In this document: positions 1-9,090 of the stretch, piece after piece
How positions within the stretch are numbered: the stretch's first letter is position 1
Layout of the letters: each line of letters starts with the position of its first letter
NCBI GenBank assembly: GCA_963696645.1
Contig: CAVOKY010000013.1
Span: forward strand, 1-64,000
Length of the DNA stretch: 64,000 bases
Source: JAMXLO01 sp963696645
GTDB lineage: Bacteria > Pseudomonadota > Alphaproteobacteria > Acetobacterales > Acetobacteraceae
Direction of reading: 5' to 3'
Translations under genes and position numbers: made by a program
The notes under the pieces: generated by a model
The model's input: only the letters and a program-made list of their open reading frames with translations
Database searches by the model: none
What the model was told of the DNA's origin: nothing

Positions 1-24
1 AGCTTTGCGCGACAGGGTGCGCGC

Positions 25-1242
25 ATGCATCCGAATGCATTTGCGCTTCCCCTACTGCATCGAGCCTGGCGCCTGCTGCCCGCGCGCTGGCGCCGGCGGA
101 TGCTGACCGGAACGCTGTCGCGCATCGCGCCGCGGCCGGATCGCGAGCCGCCTCAGGCCCTGCACGGTATGGCAATCGCCGGCGAGTTGTCACAGCCGAC
201 CGGCATCGGCGAAAGCGCGCGCCTGATGCTGCGCGGGCTGGATTCGATCGGACTGCGCGCATGGCCGCTCGACGTGGCCGGACGGTGTGGTGAATTGCCG
301 CCGCCCGGCGTCCCCCTCGTGGTGCACATCAACGCACCGATGCTGGCCCACGCGCTGCTGCGCCTGCCGCGTGCCCTGGTCAGGGGCAGGCGCATCATCG
401 GCTACTGGGCGTGGGAATTGCCCACCGTGCCGCCGGACTGGCACGCCGGCTTGCGGTCCGTCCACGAAATCTGGGTGCCGTCGCACTTCACCGCCGCGGC
501 GATCGAGATGATCGCGCCAGGCCGCGTCCGCGTCGTGCCGGCGCCGGTGGGTGCCTTGCCGCTGCGGCGCACCATGCTGGATCGCTCCGCCTTCGGTCTG
601 CCGGACACCGCCGTCATCGTGCTGACCTCGTTCAACCTTGCGTCGTCGTTCGAGCGCAAGAACCCGCTGGCGGCCATCGCCGCCTTCCGCGCCGCGTTCG
701 GCAACCGAAAGGACCGGATGCTGCTGCTCAAGGTCGGCAACCCCGAGCACTTCCCAGAGGATTTTGCGGTGCTGCGCGCGGCGGTCGCCGATGCGCCAAA
801 CATCCGCATCGACACCGACATGCTGCCCGCGGCGGACCACGCCGCGATGATCGCAGCCTGCGATATAGTTCTGTCCCTGCATCGAGCCGAAGGCCTCGGT
901 CTGGTACCGGCAGAGGCGATGCAACTGGGTAAACCGGTGATCGCCACCGGCTGGTCGGGCAACATGGACTTCATGGACCAGGCCAGCGCGGTACTGGTGG
1001 GTTTTCGTCTCGTGCCAGCGCGCGATCCGCGCCACGTCTACGACTTCGCCGGCGCGGTCTGGGCAGAGCCGGATCAGCGGCAGGCCGTCGCGCAGTTGCG
1101 CCGCCTGGCCGACGACATCGGCGAACGCATTGCACTCGGTTCGCGTGCCAGACATTCGGTCGCAGCGAATCTTGGCCTCGGACCATTAGCGGACGCAGTG
1201 CGGTGCCTCGGACTGCCCATGGCTCCCGACATGGCGGCATGA
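25..1242 (+). CDS. Glycosyltransferase family 4-like protein
   Basis: A 405-residue protein with the GT-B glycosyltransferase pattern. The C-terminal half holds the EX7E motif that contacts the nucleotide-sugar donor (HRAEGLGLVPAEAM, Glu289 and Glu297), followed by GKPVIAT. The N-terminal half has the acceptor-side Rossmann features (TGIGESARLML near residue 60). Family members transfer an activated sugar to a glycan, lipid or small acceptor; acceptor and donor cannot be read from the sequence. No signal peptide or membrane segment is evident, so it is probably cytoplasmic or peripheral. It starts 24 bases from the window edge, so its operon partners may lie to the left and a longer N-terminus cannot be excluded. 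It converges with lepA across a double-hairpin repeat. Confidence 0.8.
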   Translation: MHPNAFALPLLHRAWRLLPARWRRRMLTGTLSRIAPRPDREPPQALHGMAIAGELSQPTGIGESARLMLRGLDSIGLRAWPLDVAGRCGELPPPGVPLVVHINAPMLAHALLRLPRALVRGRRIIGYWAWELPTVPPDWHAGLRSVHEIWVPSHFTAAAIEMIAPGRVRVVPAPVGALPLRRTMLDRSAFGLPDTAVIVLTSFNLASSFERKNPLAAIAAFRAAFGNRKDRMLLLKVGNPEHFPEDFAVLRAAVADAPNIRIDTDMLPAADHAAMIAACDIVLSLHRAEGLGLVPAEAMQLGKPVIATGWSGNMDFMDQASAVLVGFRLVPARDPRHVYDFAGAVWAEPDQRQAVAQLRRLADDIGERIALGSRARHSVAANLGLGPLADAVRCLGLPMAPDMAA

Positions 1243-1252
1243 CAATAAGGCG

Positions 1253-1370
1253 TGTTCTTTTTTTGAAAAAAGAACCAAAAAACTTTCAATCCTTTTCGGC
1301 TGACACTCCGGTCAGGACCGGTGACAAATGGATAGGAGTTTTTTGCTTCTTTTTTGCAAAAAAGAAGTGT
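1253..1370. repeat. Composite AT-rich double palindrome, copy 1
   Basis: Two hairpins (GTTCTTTTTTTGAAAAAAGAAC and CTTCTTTTTTGCAAAAAAGAAG, each with T/A tracts) flank about 60 bases of ordinary sequence and are bordered by CAAAAAACT / AGTTTTTTG. A second copy with the same architecture lies at 57198-57311. Both fill the gap between the 3' ends of convergent genes, here the glycosyltransferase and lepA, so each half can act as an intrinsic terminator for one of the two genes. The terminator role is inferred from stem plus T-run and position. Confidence 0.75.
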
Positions 1371-1376
1371 CTGTTA

Positions 1377-3182
1377 CTACGCGTCCATCTTCAAAGCCGC
1401 CAGGAATGCTGACTGCGGGATCTCAACCTTGCCAAACTGCCGCATCCGCTTCTTACCCTCTTTCTGCTTCTCCAGCAGCTTTCGCTTGCGCGTAATATCA
1501 CCGCCGTAGCACTTCGCCGTCACGTCCTTGCTCAGCGCGCCGATCGTCTCGCGCGCGATGATCCGCCCGCCGATTGCCGCCTGTACCGCGATCTTGAACA
1601 ACTGCCGCGGGATCAAGTCCTTCAGCTTCGCGCAGATCGCCCGCCCCCGCGCCTCGGCCACATGGCGATGTGCGATGAAGCTCAGCGCATCCACCGGATC
1701 GCCGTTCACCAGGATGGAAATCCGCACCAGGTCGCCCTCGGCATAGCCGTCCATCTGGTAATCGAAGCTGGCATACCCGCGCGACACCGACTTCAGCCGG
1801 TCATAGAAGTCGAACACCACCTCGTTCAGCGGCAGCCGGTACACCGCCATCGCGCGGTTCCCGACATACGTCAGGTCCACCTGCTCGCCGCGCCGCTCAT
1901 TGCACAGGCCGAGCACCGCGCCGAGGTAATCGTCCGGCACCATGATCGTCGCGCGAATCCACGGCTCCTCAATGTGGTCGATGACGCTGCCGTCGGGCAT
2001 GTCCACCGGGTTGTGCAATTCCTGCACCTCGCCATTGGTGCGATGAATGCGGTACACCACCGAAGGCGCCGTTGCGATCAGATCGAGGTCGAACTCTCGC
2101 GTCAATCGCTCCTGGATGATCTCCAGATGCAGCAGCCCCAAAAAGCCGCAGCGGAATCCGAACCCCAGCGCCGCCGAGGTCTCCGGCTCATAGTGGAAGC
2201 TCGCATCGTTCAGCCGCAGCCGCCCCAGCGACTCCCGCAGTTTCTCGAAATCGTCGGCATCCACCGGATACAGCCCGCACCACACCACCGGCACCGACGG
2301 CTTGAACCCCGGCAACGCCTCGGCCGCCGGCATCCGATCATCGGTGATCGTGTCGCCGACATTGCAGTCAGCCACCGTCTTGATCGCCGCCGTGATAAAG
2401 CCGATCTCGCCCGGCCCCAGGTCGTCGGTCGGGATCATCTTCGGGCTGAATATGCCCACCTGCTCGACCTGGTGCGCCGCCCCGGTGGACATCATGCGGA
2501 TGCGCTGGCCGCGCTTCAGCCGCCCGTCCTTCACCCGCACCAGGATCACCACGCCGAGGTACTGGTCATACCAGCTATCCACCAACAGGGCCTTCAGTGG
2601 CGCGGCGCCATCGCCTTTCGGCGGCGGCAGCCGGTGCACCAGCGCCTCCAGGACGCCCTCGATGTTCAGTCCGGTCTTCGCGCTGATCTCCACCGTATCC
2701 GACGCATCCAGCCCGATCACGTCCTCGATCTGCTGCTTGACCTTCTCCGGTTCCGCCGCCGGCAGGTCGATCTTGTTGAGCACCGGCACGATCTCGTGGT
2801 TGGCCTCGATCGCCTGATACACGTTGGCCAGTGTCTGCGCCTCGACCCCCTGGCTCGCGTCCACCACCAGAAGAGACCCCTCGCAAGCGGCCAGGCTGCG
2901 GCTGACCTCATACGAGAAATCCACGTGCCCCGGCGTATCCATCAGATTCAGCTCGTAAACCTGCCCGTTGCGGGCCTTGTAGGTCAGCCGGACGGTCTGT
3001 GCCTTGATGGTGATGCCGCGCTCGCGCTCCAGGTCCATGTTGTCGAGCACCTGATTGGTCATCTCCCGGTCGCTCAGCGCGCCGGTGGCCTGGATCAGGC
3101 GGTCGGCCAGGGTGGATTTCCCGTGGTCGATATGCGCGATGATCGCGAAGTTGCGGATATGGTCGAGCGGGGTGTCGGTCAT
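1377..3182 (-). CDS. lepA: Elongation factor 4 (LepA), ribosome-associated GTPase
   Basis: A 601-residue translational GTPase at the normal LepA length. The G1 motif AHIDHGKST is at residues 16-24, G3 DTPGH at 82-86 and G4 NKID at 136-139. After EF-G-like domains II, III and V comes the LepA-specific C-terminal domain, including KLKDLIPRQLFKIAVQAAIG and the Lys/Arg-rich KRKLLEKQKEGKKRMRQFG segment. LepA binds ribosomes and influences elongation or 30S maturation. The start ATG (MTDTPLDHIRNFAII) matches family N-termini. The gene stands alone, converging with the glycosyltransferase, with a 428-base gene-free gap upstream. Confidence 0.97.
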   Translation of the reverse strand: MTDTPLDHIRNFAIIAHIDHGKSTLADRLIQATGALSDREMTNQVLDNMDLERERGITIKAQTVRLTYKARNGQVYELNLMDTPGHVDFSYEVSRSLAACEGSLLVVDASQGVEAQTLANVYQAIEANHEIVPVLNKIDLPAAEPEKVKQQIEDVIGLDASDTVEISAKTGLNIEGVLEALVHRLPPPKGDGAAPLKALLVDSWYDQYLGVVILVRVKDGRLKRGQRIRMMSTGAAHQVEQVGIFSPKMIPTDDLGPGEIGFITAAIKTVADCNVGDTITDDRMPAAEALPGFKPSVPVVWCGLYPVDADDFEKLRESLGRLRLNDASFHYEPETSAALGFGFRCGFLGLLHLEIIQERLTREFDLDLIATAPSVVYRIHRTNGEVQELHNPVDMPDGSVIDHIEEPWIRATIMVPDDYLGAVLGLCNERRGEQVDLTYVGNRAMAVYRLPLNEVVFDFYDRLKSVSRGYASFDYQMDGYAEGDLVRISILVNGDPVDALSFIAHRHVAEARGRAICAKLKDLIPRQLFKIAVQAAIGGRIIARETIGALSKDVTAKCYGGDITRKRKLLEKQKEGKKRMRQFGKVEIPQSAFLAALKMDA

Positions 3183-3610
3183 TTTCAGTAATCAGTGGTC
3201 AGTGGTCAGTGATCAGGGCCGGGGGGCACTGGCACCGTTGGGCTCAGATAGAGGGTCCGGTGGGTGGTGTCATCTACTGTCATCCCAGGGAGATGTGACA
3301 AAAGGCGCCGGTTCAGCGTTCCACCACGCACCGCGCCGCAGTCGCGGCTGACCAGACTGAACATCGCGGTTGCGAGCACGGTGGGCTCACCTTCTGGCGC
3401 CTGTCCCGCAGCCCCGACCGGAGTCCGCTCCAGCAAGTGCGTCCAGAGAGATCTCTCCACTTGGAACACCCCATGCAACGTGACAATGCGCACCATTTAT
3501 GGCCGTATCACTGGACCGGCCACCATGGCCGACAATGGACCTGCGTCTCAGCAATCCACCCGGAATCCCACCATGCGCGCAATGAGACGCGAGCGCCCCA
3601 CGCCTGACGC
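3183..3610. other. Gene-free gap with short tandem repeat upstream of lepA
   Basis: A 428-base stretch between the lepA start and the glutamine-synthetase-family stop. At 3186-3217 a 7-base unit (GTCAGTG/ATCAGTG-like) is repeated about four times directly upstream of the lepA start codon. Short open frames occur on both strands but have no recognisable domain or convincing ribosome-binding site. It should contain the lepA promoter; no clear -35/-10 pair was picked out. Confidence 0.5.
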
Positions 3611-4885
3611 TCAGTAAACCTCGAAGTAGCGCGCACACAGCTCGTTCACTGCCCACTCCGCCACGTGGTGCACCTCGGATCGCTTGTGCCGCAGATACGC
3701 CTCCAGGAACACCGGCCCGAACCAACCGGCCACCGCCTGGCTCGCTGCCATGTCATCCAGCGCGCGCGCCAGCGAATGCGGCAGCGGGTCCGCGCCCCCA
3801 GCAGATGATGGCAGCCCCAGCTTCCGCCGCAGCCCATCGGCGCCGGCGAAGATCACCGCACCCAGCGCCAGGTACGGACTAGCCGCCCCATCCGACACCC
3901 GGAACTCCACGTTGAACTGCCGCGCGCGATCGTCCGCGCCGTCGGCGGCGAACACCGGACAGACGCGCATCGCCGCGCCGCGATCCTGTTGCAGCAGGTC
4001 GATCGCGGTCGGCGCCCACCGGTTCGGCGTCAGCCGCAGATACGACACCGGCGAGGGCGCGGTGATCGCACAGATCGCCGGCAGGTGGTGCAGCACGCCC
4101 GCACAGAAATGCTGCGCCGCCATGCTCAGCCCCATCGGCCCGTTCGCCGCATAGGTCACTGGCACCCCGGACGCATCCTGCAAACTCATGTGGATGTGCA
4201 CGCCGTTGCCCACGCCGGACGCCTCCGGCATCGGCGAGAACGACGCGCGGTGCCCCAGCCGATGCGCCGCAGCGCGCGCCATCTCGCGCGTGATCACCGC
4301 ATGGTCGGCGGCAATCATCGCCGGCGCCGGCGCCACCGTGACCTCGAACTGCCGCGTGCCGTACTCGGCCAGGAACGAGTCCGGCACCACCCCCGCCACG
4401 CGCATCGCCGCCACAAAACTTTCACCGAACACGCCCTGGCGGCGAAACGCGCCCAGGCTGTACGCATCGCCGTCGTGCTGCTGGTTGCCCGTATAGACAA
4501 ACTCCTGCTCGAACGCCGCGATCAGTTGCAGTCCCGCCGCCGCATCCAACGTCGCCACCGCGCGCCGTAGAAACTCGCGCGGACAGCATTCCCATGCAGA
4601 ACCATCGGCGTTGCGGACATCGCCGAGGAAGAAGTGCTCCGCCGCCGACCCGTCGCCGAAATCCACGCGCACCTCGGCCGCCGCATCGGGCACGATCATC
4701 AGATCGCCAGCGGTACCGAACGGCGTATCCAGGATCGGCCCGAACGCCGTCTGCATCAGGTTGGAATGTGTCCAGCCGATTCCCTTGCGCCGCCGCGCAT
4801 CGATATCCCGCGCGGGAAATCCCTTGCCACGGACATGACCGGCAATATCGCAGGTACCGACAAACACCAGTTCCTCGCGCAGCAT
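3611..4885 (-). CDS. Glutamine synthetase family protein (gamma-glutamyl ligase type)
   Basis: A 424-residue protein with the glutamine-synthetase catalytic layout. FEQEF near residue 125 supplies the paired metal-binding Glu, EYGTRQFEV a further Glu, GNGVHIHMSL the metal-site His, and LTPNRWAPTAIDL the ATP/glutamate loop. The family joins ammonia or an amine to the gamma-carboxyl of glutamate using ATP. It is shorter than housekeeping GlnA (about 470) and lacks an obvious adenylylation-site tyrosine loop, so a gamma-glutamylamide ligase role in amine use is more likely; the substrate is unknown. The start ATG is preceded by GGGGGGAG. It is divergent from the lipoprotein gene at 5042. Confidence 0.8.
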   Translation of the reverse strand: MLREELVFVGTCDIAGHVRGKGFPARDIDARRRKGIGWTHSNLMQTAFGPILDTPFGTAGDLMIVPDAAAEVRVDFGDGSAAEHFFLGDVRNADGSAWECCPREFLRRAVATLDAAAGLQLIAAFEQEFVYTGNQQHDGDAYSLGAFRRQGVFGESFVAAMRVAGVVPDSFLAEYGTRQFEVTVAPAPAMIAADHAVITREMARAAAHRLGHRASFSPMPEASGVGNGVHIHMSLQDASGVPVTYAANGPMGLSMAAQHFCAGVLHHLPAICAITAPSPVSYLRLTPNRWAPTAIDLLQQDRGAAMRVCPVFAADGADDRARQFNVEFRVSDGAASPYLALGAVIFAGADGLRRKLGLPSSAGGADPLPHSLARALDDMAASQAVAGWFGPVFLEAYLRHKRSEVHHVAEWAVNELCARYFEVY

Positions 4886-5041
4886 GATGTTCTCCCCCCA
4901 CCGCTGTGGCGCAGCGCCGCAAACATTGCGCGCATTTCACTTCTGGCGCGCTTGTGCCGCTCAACCATAGGATGCACGCTAGCGCGATTGCCGGTCTACA
5001 GCCCGATTCGCCAATCCCATCACGCCGCCCAGAGGACACCC

Positions 5042-5380
5042 ATGATCAAAAGTAAGCTCGGCCTTGCTGTCTGCTTCGCCGCGGCCATTAGCATCGCCGG
5101 TTGCGCGTCGAACCCTCCCCCGCCACCGCCCGCGCCCGCGCCCGTCGCCGCTCCGGCACCGCCGCCACCGCCACCGCCGGCCATGCCGTCCGGCCTGACG
5201 CCGGCGCAGCAGCACGTCGCCAAGCTCCAGATGGCATTGAACGCCAATGGCGCCCAACTGACGGTCGATGGCAAGATGGGCCCTGCGACCAGGGATGCAC
5301 TGAAGACGTATCAGTCGGCGCACCAGCTGAAGCCGACCGGCCACGTCGACAGCGCAACCGCGAAGGCGCTCGGCCTCTGA
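5042..5380 (+). CDS. Peptidoglycan-binding-domain lipoprotein
   Basis: A 112-residue protein. A signal peptide (MIKSKLGLAVCFAAAISIAGC) ends in a lipobox, so Cys near residue 21 should be lipidated. Next comes a Pro/Ala-rich spacer of about 35 residues and then a PG_binding_1-type domain (VAKLQMALNANGAQLTVDGK, KMGPATRDALKTYQ, SAHQLKPTG). It is expected in the periplasm, anchored to a membrane and touching peptidoglycan. The start was chosen at the ATG opening the signal peptide; longer upstream reading frames in this frame only run antisense to the neighbouring gene. It ends nine bases before a strong hairpin shared with pheT. Confidence 0.85.
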   Translation: MIKSKLGLAVCFAAAISIAGCASNPPPPPPAPAPVAAPAPPPPPPPAMPSGLTPAQQHVAKLQMALNANGAQLTVDGKMGPATRDALKTYQSAHQLKPTGHVDSATAKALGL

Positions 5381-5388
5381 CGCTCCTC

Positions 5389-5421
5389 GCCACGCAGCGC
5401 TGACAATCAGCGCTGCGTGGC
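5389..5421. terminator. Bidirectional hairpin between lipoprotein gene and pheT
   Basis: A perfect 15-bp stem (GCCACGCAGCGCTGA / TCAGCGCTGCGTGGC) with a 3-base loop lies between two convergent genes. Its right arm overlaps the last codons and stop of pheT. There is no long T-run on either side, so it may act as a transcript-end stabiliser or Rho-assisted terminator. Confidence 0.65.
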
Positions 5422-7872
5422 GCCGGTCGCCTTGGTTACCGCTGCGACGACCTTTTGGCACGCCGCCTCGATCTCGGCGTCGGTCAAGGTACGGTCGCGC
5501 GGCTGGAACACCACCTCGATCGCCAGCGACTTCTTGCCCGTCGGCAGCCGGTCGCCCTGATACAGGTCGAACAGCGACACGCCGGCGGTCAGCGCGCGGT
5601 CGGCGCCCCTGGCGGCGCGCAGCACGGCATCGGCCGTCACGGCACTGTCCACCAGGAAGGCGAAGTCGCGGCGGATCGGCTGGAACGGCGGGAGGTCGGG
5701 CGCCTGCCTGCGACGGCGCTTCGGCTCGCCGATCGCGTCGAGGTCCAGCTCGAACACCGCAACCGGTCCGGTCAGATCGAGTGCCGCCAGCACGCGCGGA
5801 TGCAGTTCGCCGAAGCGTCCCAGGACGGTCTTCGGTCCCTGGCGCACTGTCGCGGAACGGCCGGGATGATAGAAGCCAGGCGCATCCTGGGTCAGCATCA
5901 GCCCATCGAGCGGCACGCCGACCGCCGCCATGGCCGCCCACAGATCGGTCTTGGCATCCATCGCATCCACCCCGCGCGCCGGCACCAGCCAGTTGCGCGG
6001 CGTCGAGCCGGCGCGCAGAGCCGCCGCGACCAGACGCTGCCCGTCTGGTGCCCCCTCGGCGAATTCCGGCCCGACCTCGAACAGTGCCAAGTCGGGATAG
6101 CCCCGCGCGGCATTGCGCTTCGCGGCGAGTGCCAGTGTGGCGATCGGCGTCGGGCGAAGCTGATCCAGATCGGCGGCGATCGGGTTGGTCAGCCGCAGCG
6201 TCTCCGGCGTGTCGCCGAACAGTGCAGCCTCACTGGCGGACATGAAGCTGAACGTGACGCATTCGGCCAGACCCTGCGCGGCCAGCGTGCGGCGAGCGAG
6301 AGCAACGCGGTTCTGCCGCGGCGTCAGGATGGCCAGCGGTACCGGTGACACCCGCGGCAGCGAGACCGGCGGCACCACGTCAAGACCGCGCAGGCGCAGC
6401 ACTTCCTCCACCAGGTCGCATTCCGGTTCGATCTCCGCGCATCCCTCGGCCGCCTTCGCCGCGACGGCGGGATCCAGCGTCTCCGCCTGTTCCAGCGCGA
6501 TCTCGGCGGCGATGTCGTTGCGCCAGGACGGCACCACGACAGTGACCCGCGACGCGTCGCGGCTCTGCACCACGAAGCCCAGGCGTTCCAGCGAGGCGAC
6601 AGCTTCGTTCGGCGGAATGTCGGAGCCGCCAAGGTCGCGAATCCGCTCGAAGCGCAGCGACGCGGTGCGGTGCCACGCAGGAGACTTGCCAGCTTCCGTC
6701 ACCTCGCCGGGCTCGCCGCCGCAGAGTTCCAGCACCATCGCCGTCGCCGCTTCCACCGCGTCGGGCATCAGCGCCGGATCGATGCCGCGTTCAAAACGCT
6801 GTCGTGCATCGGACACGATCTGCTGACGGCGACCAGTTAGCGCGACGCGGACCGGATCGAACAGCGCGCACTCGATGAACACCGAGGTGGTGGTTTCATC
6901 GCAGCCGGTTGCCTCGCCGCCAATCACACCGGCCAGCGATTGCACGCCGGCCGCATCGGCGATCGCGCAATCCTCCGGCGTGGCGGTGTAGTCCTTGCCG
7001 TTCAGCGCGAGGAACGTCTCACCGCGTCCTGGCCGCAGCGTCAGCACATCGCCCGTCAGCTTCGCCACGTCGAACACATGCAGCGGACGGCCGAGATCGA
7101 TGGTGAAGAAGTTCGTCACATCGACCAGCGCATTGATCGGCCGCAGACCAATCGACGTCAGCCTGTCCTGCAGCCATTGCGGGCTCGGTCCGTTGCGGAT
7201 GCCGCGAATGGTGCGGCCGAGAATCCACGGACATGCCTCAGGCCAATCGATCTGCCAGCGCGGCCCGCCCCGGAATTCCGACGCCACCTTCGCCGGCTGC
7301 CACGGCTTCAGGGTTCCGATGCCGGCGGCGGCGAGATCGCGCGCGATGCCGCGCACGGAAAAGCAGTCGCCGCGGTTCGGTGTCACGCTGACGTCGATGA
7401 TCGGATCATCCAACCCGGCCCATTGCGGATACGCCATACCGATCGGTGCGTCCTCGGGGAGGTCCATGATGCCCGAATGATCGTCGCCCAGGCCCATCTC
7501 GCGCGCGGACAGCAACATGCCCGCGCTCTTCACGCCGCGAATTTCGCCGACCTTCAGGGTCAGATCAGTGCCGGGAATGTAGCTGCCGGGTGCGGCGAAC
7601 ACGGCCTTCATGCCGGTGCGCGCGTTCGGTGCGCCACACACGACAGTGACCAGTTCGCTGCCGCCAAAATCGACCTTACATACTCGCAGCCGATCGGCAT
7701 TCGGGTGCTGGGTTGCTTCTACAACATAAGCGACGCGGAAAGTCGCAAGTCGCGAACCCGGATCTTCTATGCCTTCCAGCTCAAGCCCGATCCTTGTCAA
7801 TGTGTCCGTAATGACATCCAGTGTCACGTCGGTCTCGAGATGCGTCTTCAGCCAGAAGAGCGTGAACTTCAT
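5407..7872 (-). CDS. pheT: Phenylalanine-tRNA ligase beta subunit
   Basis: An 821-residue PheT, normal for bacteria. The order is N-terminal module, tRNA-binding OB fold (about residues 40-150, with VCKVDFGGSELVTVVCGAPN), B3/B4 editing domain, B5 domain, the catalytic-like core and a C-terminal FDX-ACB anticodon-binding domain (PIRRDFAFLVDSAVTADAV to the end). It forms the alpha2-beta2 enzyme with PheS, charging tRNA-Phe and editing Tyr-tRNA-Phe. It is the last gene of the rpmI-rplT-pheS-pheT operon, separated from pheS by 132 bases holding a repeat. The stop codon sits inside the hairpin at 5389-5421. Confidence 0.97.
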   Translation of the reverse strand: MKFTLFWLKTHLETDVTLDVITDTLTRIGLELEGIEDPGSRLATFRVAYVVEATQHPNADRLRVCKVDFGGSELVTVVCGAPNARTGMKAVFAAPGSYIPGTDLTLKVGEIRGVKSAGMLLSAREMGLGDDHSGIMDLPEDAPIGMAYPQWAGLDDPIIDVSVTPNRGDCFSVRGIARDLAAAGIGTLKPWQPAKVASEFRGGPRWQIDWPEACPWILGRTIRGIRNGPSPQWLQDRLTSIGLRPINALVDVTNFFTIDLGRPLHVFDVAKLTGDVLTLRPGRGETFLALNGKDYTATPEDCAIADAAGVQSLAGVIGGEATGCDETTTSVFIECALFDPVRVALTGRRQQIVSDARQRFERGIDPALMPDAVEAATAMVLELCGGEPGEVTEAGKSPAWHRTASLRFERIRDLGGSDIPPNEAVASLERLGFVVQSRDASRVTVVVPSWRNDIAAEIALEQAETLDPAVAAKAAEGCAEIEPECDLVEEVLRLRGLDVVPPVSLPRVSPVPLAILTPRQNRVALARRTLAAQGLAECVTFSFMSASEAALFGDTPETLRLTNPIAADLDQLRPTPIATLALAAKRNAARGYPDLALFEVGPEFAEGAPDGQRLVAAALRAGSTPRNWLVPARGVDAMDAKTDLWAAMAAVGVPLDGLMLTQDAPGFYHPGRSATVRQGPKTVLGRFGELHPRVLAALDLTGPVAVFELDLDAIGEPKRRRRQAPDLPPFQPIRRDFAFLVDSAVTADAVLRAARGADRALTAGVSLFDLYQGDRLPTGKKSLAIEVVFQPRDRTLTDAEIEAACQKVVAAVTKATGATQR

Positions 7873-7892
7873 GGCAGAGACTCTGCGGTCTC

Positions 7893-7972
7893 CGTCATGG
7901 CCGAGCCTGTCCCGGCCATCCGTCGCGGCACACTGCCGGTGGTGATGGCCGGGACAAGCCCGGCCATGACGG
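7893..7972. repeat. Composite ATGGCCGGGAC palindromic repeat, copy 1
   Basis: Two palindromes of the type GTCATGGCCGGGACAAGCC / CCGGCCATGAC lie in about 80 bases, joined by a GC-rich linker with CACTGCCGGTGGTGATGG. The same composite, inverted, recurs at 48250-48327, and single-unit copies lie at 26643 and 40280. It sits inside the pheS-pheT intergenic gap, so it is transcribed within an operon. Confidence 0.75.
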
Positions 7973-8004
7973 GGAAGCGATGACGGTTGGCGATGCGCAT
8001 CCCC

Positions 8005-9072
8005 TCACACCCCTTCGTGCAGCATCGTGGGCGCGAGCGGGTTGAAACCGTAATGGCGCAGCCAACGAATGTCGGATTCAAAGAACGGCCGCAGGTCGGG
8101 AATGCCGTGCTTCAGCATGGCGATGCGCTCGACGCCCATGCCCCAGGCGAAGCCCTGCCACTCGCGCGGATCGATGCCGCAGTTGGCCAGCACGCGCGGA
8201 TGCACAATGCCGCTGCCGAGGATCTCCAGCCAATCGCCGCCTTGCCCGAGTTCGCCGGTGCGGCGGTTCCAGCCAATGTCCACCTCCATCGATGGCTCGG
8301 TGAACGGGAAGTAGCTCGAGCGGAACCGCACCGGCAGATCGGCGATGCCAAAGAACGTGCGGAGGAAGTCGATCAGCGTGCCCTTCAGATGCCCGAGCGT
8401 CAGGTCGCGATCGAGGATCAGTCCCTCGCACTGGTGGAACATCGGCGAGTGCGTCGCGTCGTGATCTGCGCGATAGGTGCGGCCGATGACGATGGTGCGG
8501 ATCGGCGGCGGCTGGTTGAGCATGGTGCGGATCTGCACCGGCGAGGTGTGCGTGCGCAGTACCGGCGCTGGCTTGTTGCCCCGCGCCGGCAGGTAGAACG
8601 TGTCGTGGTCGGCGCGTGCGGGATGATGCGCCGGGATGTTCAGCGCGCCGAAGTTGTACCAGTCGCTCTCGACATCCGGCCCGTCGGATACGGTGCAGCC
8701 CATGGCGCCGAAGATCGCCGCGATCTCCTCCATGGTGCGGCTGATCGGATGGATCAGGCCGATCTCGCGCGGGCGCGGCGGCAGCGTCGGGTCCAGCCGT
8801 TCGGCAGCCAGTCGGCTGTCGAGTTCGCTGTTCTCCAGTGCTGATCGGCGGGCCTCGATCAGTTCGGTCAGCGTGTCCTTGAGCTGGTTCAGCGCGGCAC
8901 CGCGTTCGCGGCGCTGTTCGGGCGGCGCCTTGCCGAGATCGCGCAGCAACGCGGTCAGCCGGCCGTTGCGGCCGAGCGTGGCGACACGCACCGCATCCCA
9001 GGCGCGCAGGTCGGTGGCGGAGGCGAGGGCTGCTTCGGTTTCAGACTGAAGGGCTTGCAGATCGTCGGTCAT
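8005..9072 (-). CDS. pheS: Phenylalanine-tRNA ligase alpha subunit
   Basis: A 355-residue catalytic subunit of phenylalanyl-tRNA synthetase. An N-terminal coiled coil (about residues 1-90) precedes the class II core. Motif 1 lies around GLIHPISRTMEEIAAIFG, motif 2 around FRSSYFPFTEPSMEVDIGW and motif 3 around GFAWGMGVERIAMLKHGI. The chosen start (MTDDLQALQSE) aligns with family N-termini. An in-frame ATG 12 bases upstream (9084, MREPMTDD) has a G-rich stretch before it, but that stretch belongs to the CCCCTCCC repeat and so is weak evidence for a start. Third gene of the rpmI-rplT-pheS-pheT operon. Confidence 0.96.
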   Translation of the reverse strand: MTDDLQALQSETEAALASATDLRAWDAVRVATLGRNGRLTALLRDLGKAPPEQRRERGAALNQLKDTLTELIEARRSALENSELDSRLAAERLDPTLPPRPREIGLIHPISRTMEEIAAIFGAMGCTVSDGPDVESDWYNFGALNIPAHHPARADHDTFYLPARGNKPAPVLRTHTSPVQIRTMLNQPPPIRTIVIGRTYRADHDATHSPMFHQCEGLILDRDLTLGHLKGTLIDFLRTFFGIADLPVRFRSSYFPFTEPSMEVDIGWNRRTGELGQGGDWLEILGSGIVHPRVLANCGIDPREWQGFAWGMGVERIAMLKHGIPDLRPFFESDIRWLRHYGFNPLAPTMLHEGV

Positions 9073-9090
9073 GGGCTCTCGCATCAGGAC

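Noticed and set aside
190..1155. Minus-strand open frame antisense to the glycosyltransferase
   Set aside because: Arg/Gln/His-rich composition and no motif; explained by high GC coding DNA on the other strand.
1662..3191. Long plus-strand open frame antisense to lepA (about 509 codons)
   Set aside because: It is His/Arg-rich, a typical shadow of a GC-rich gene in the opposite frame, with no domain; lepA on the other strand is unambiguous.
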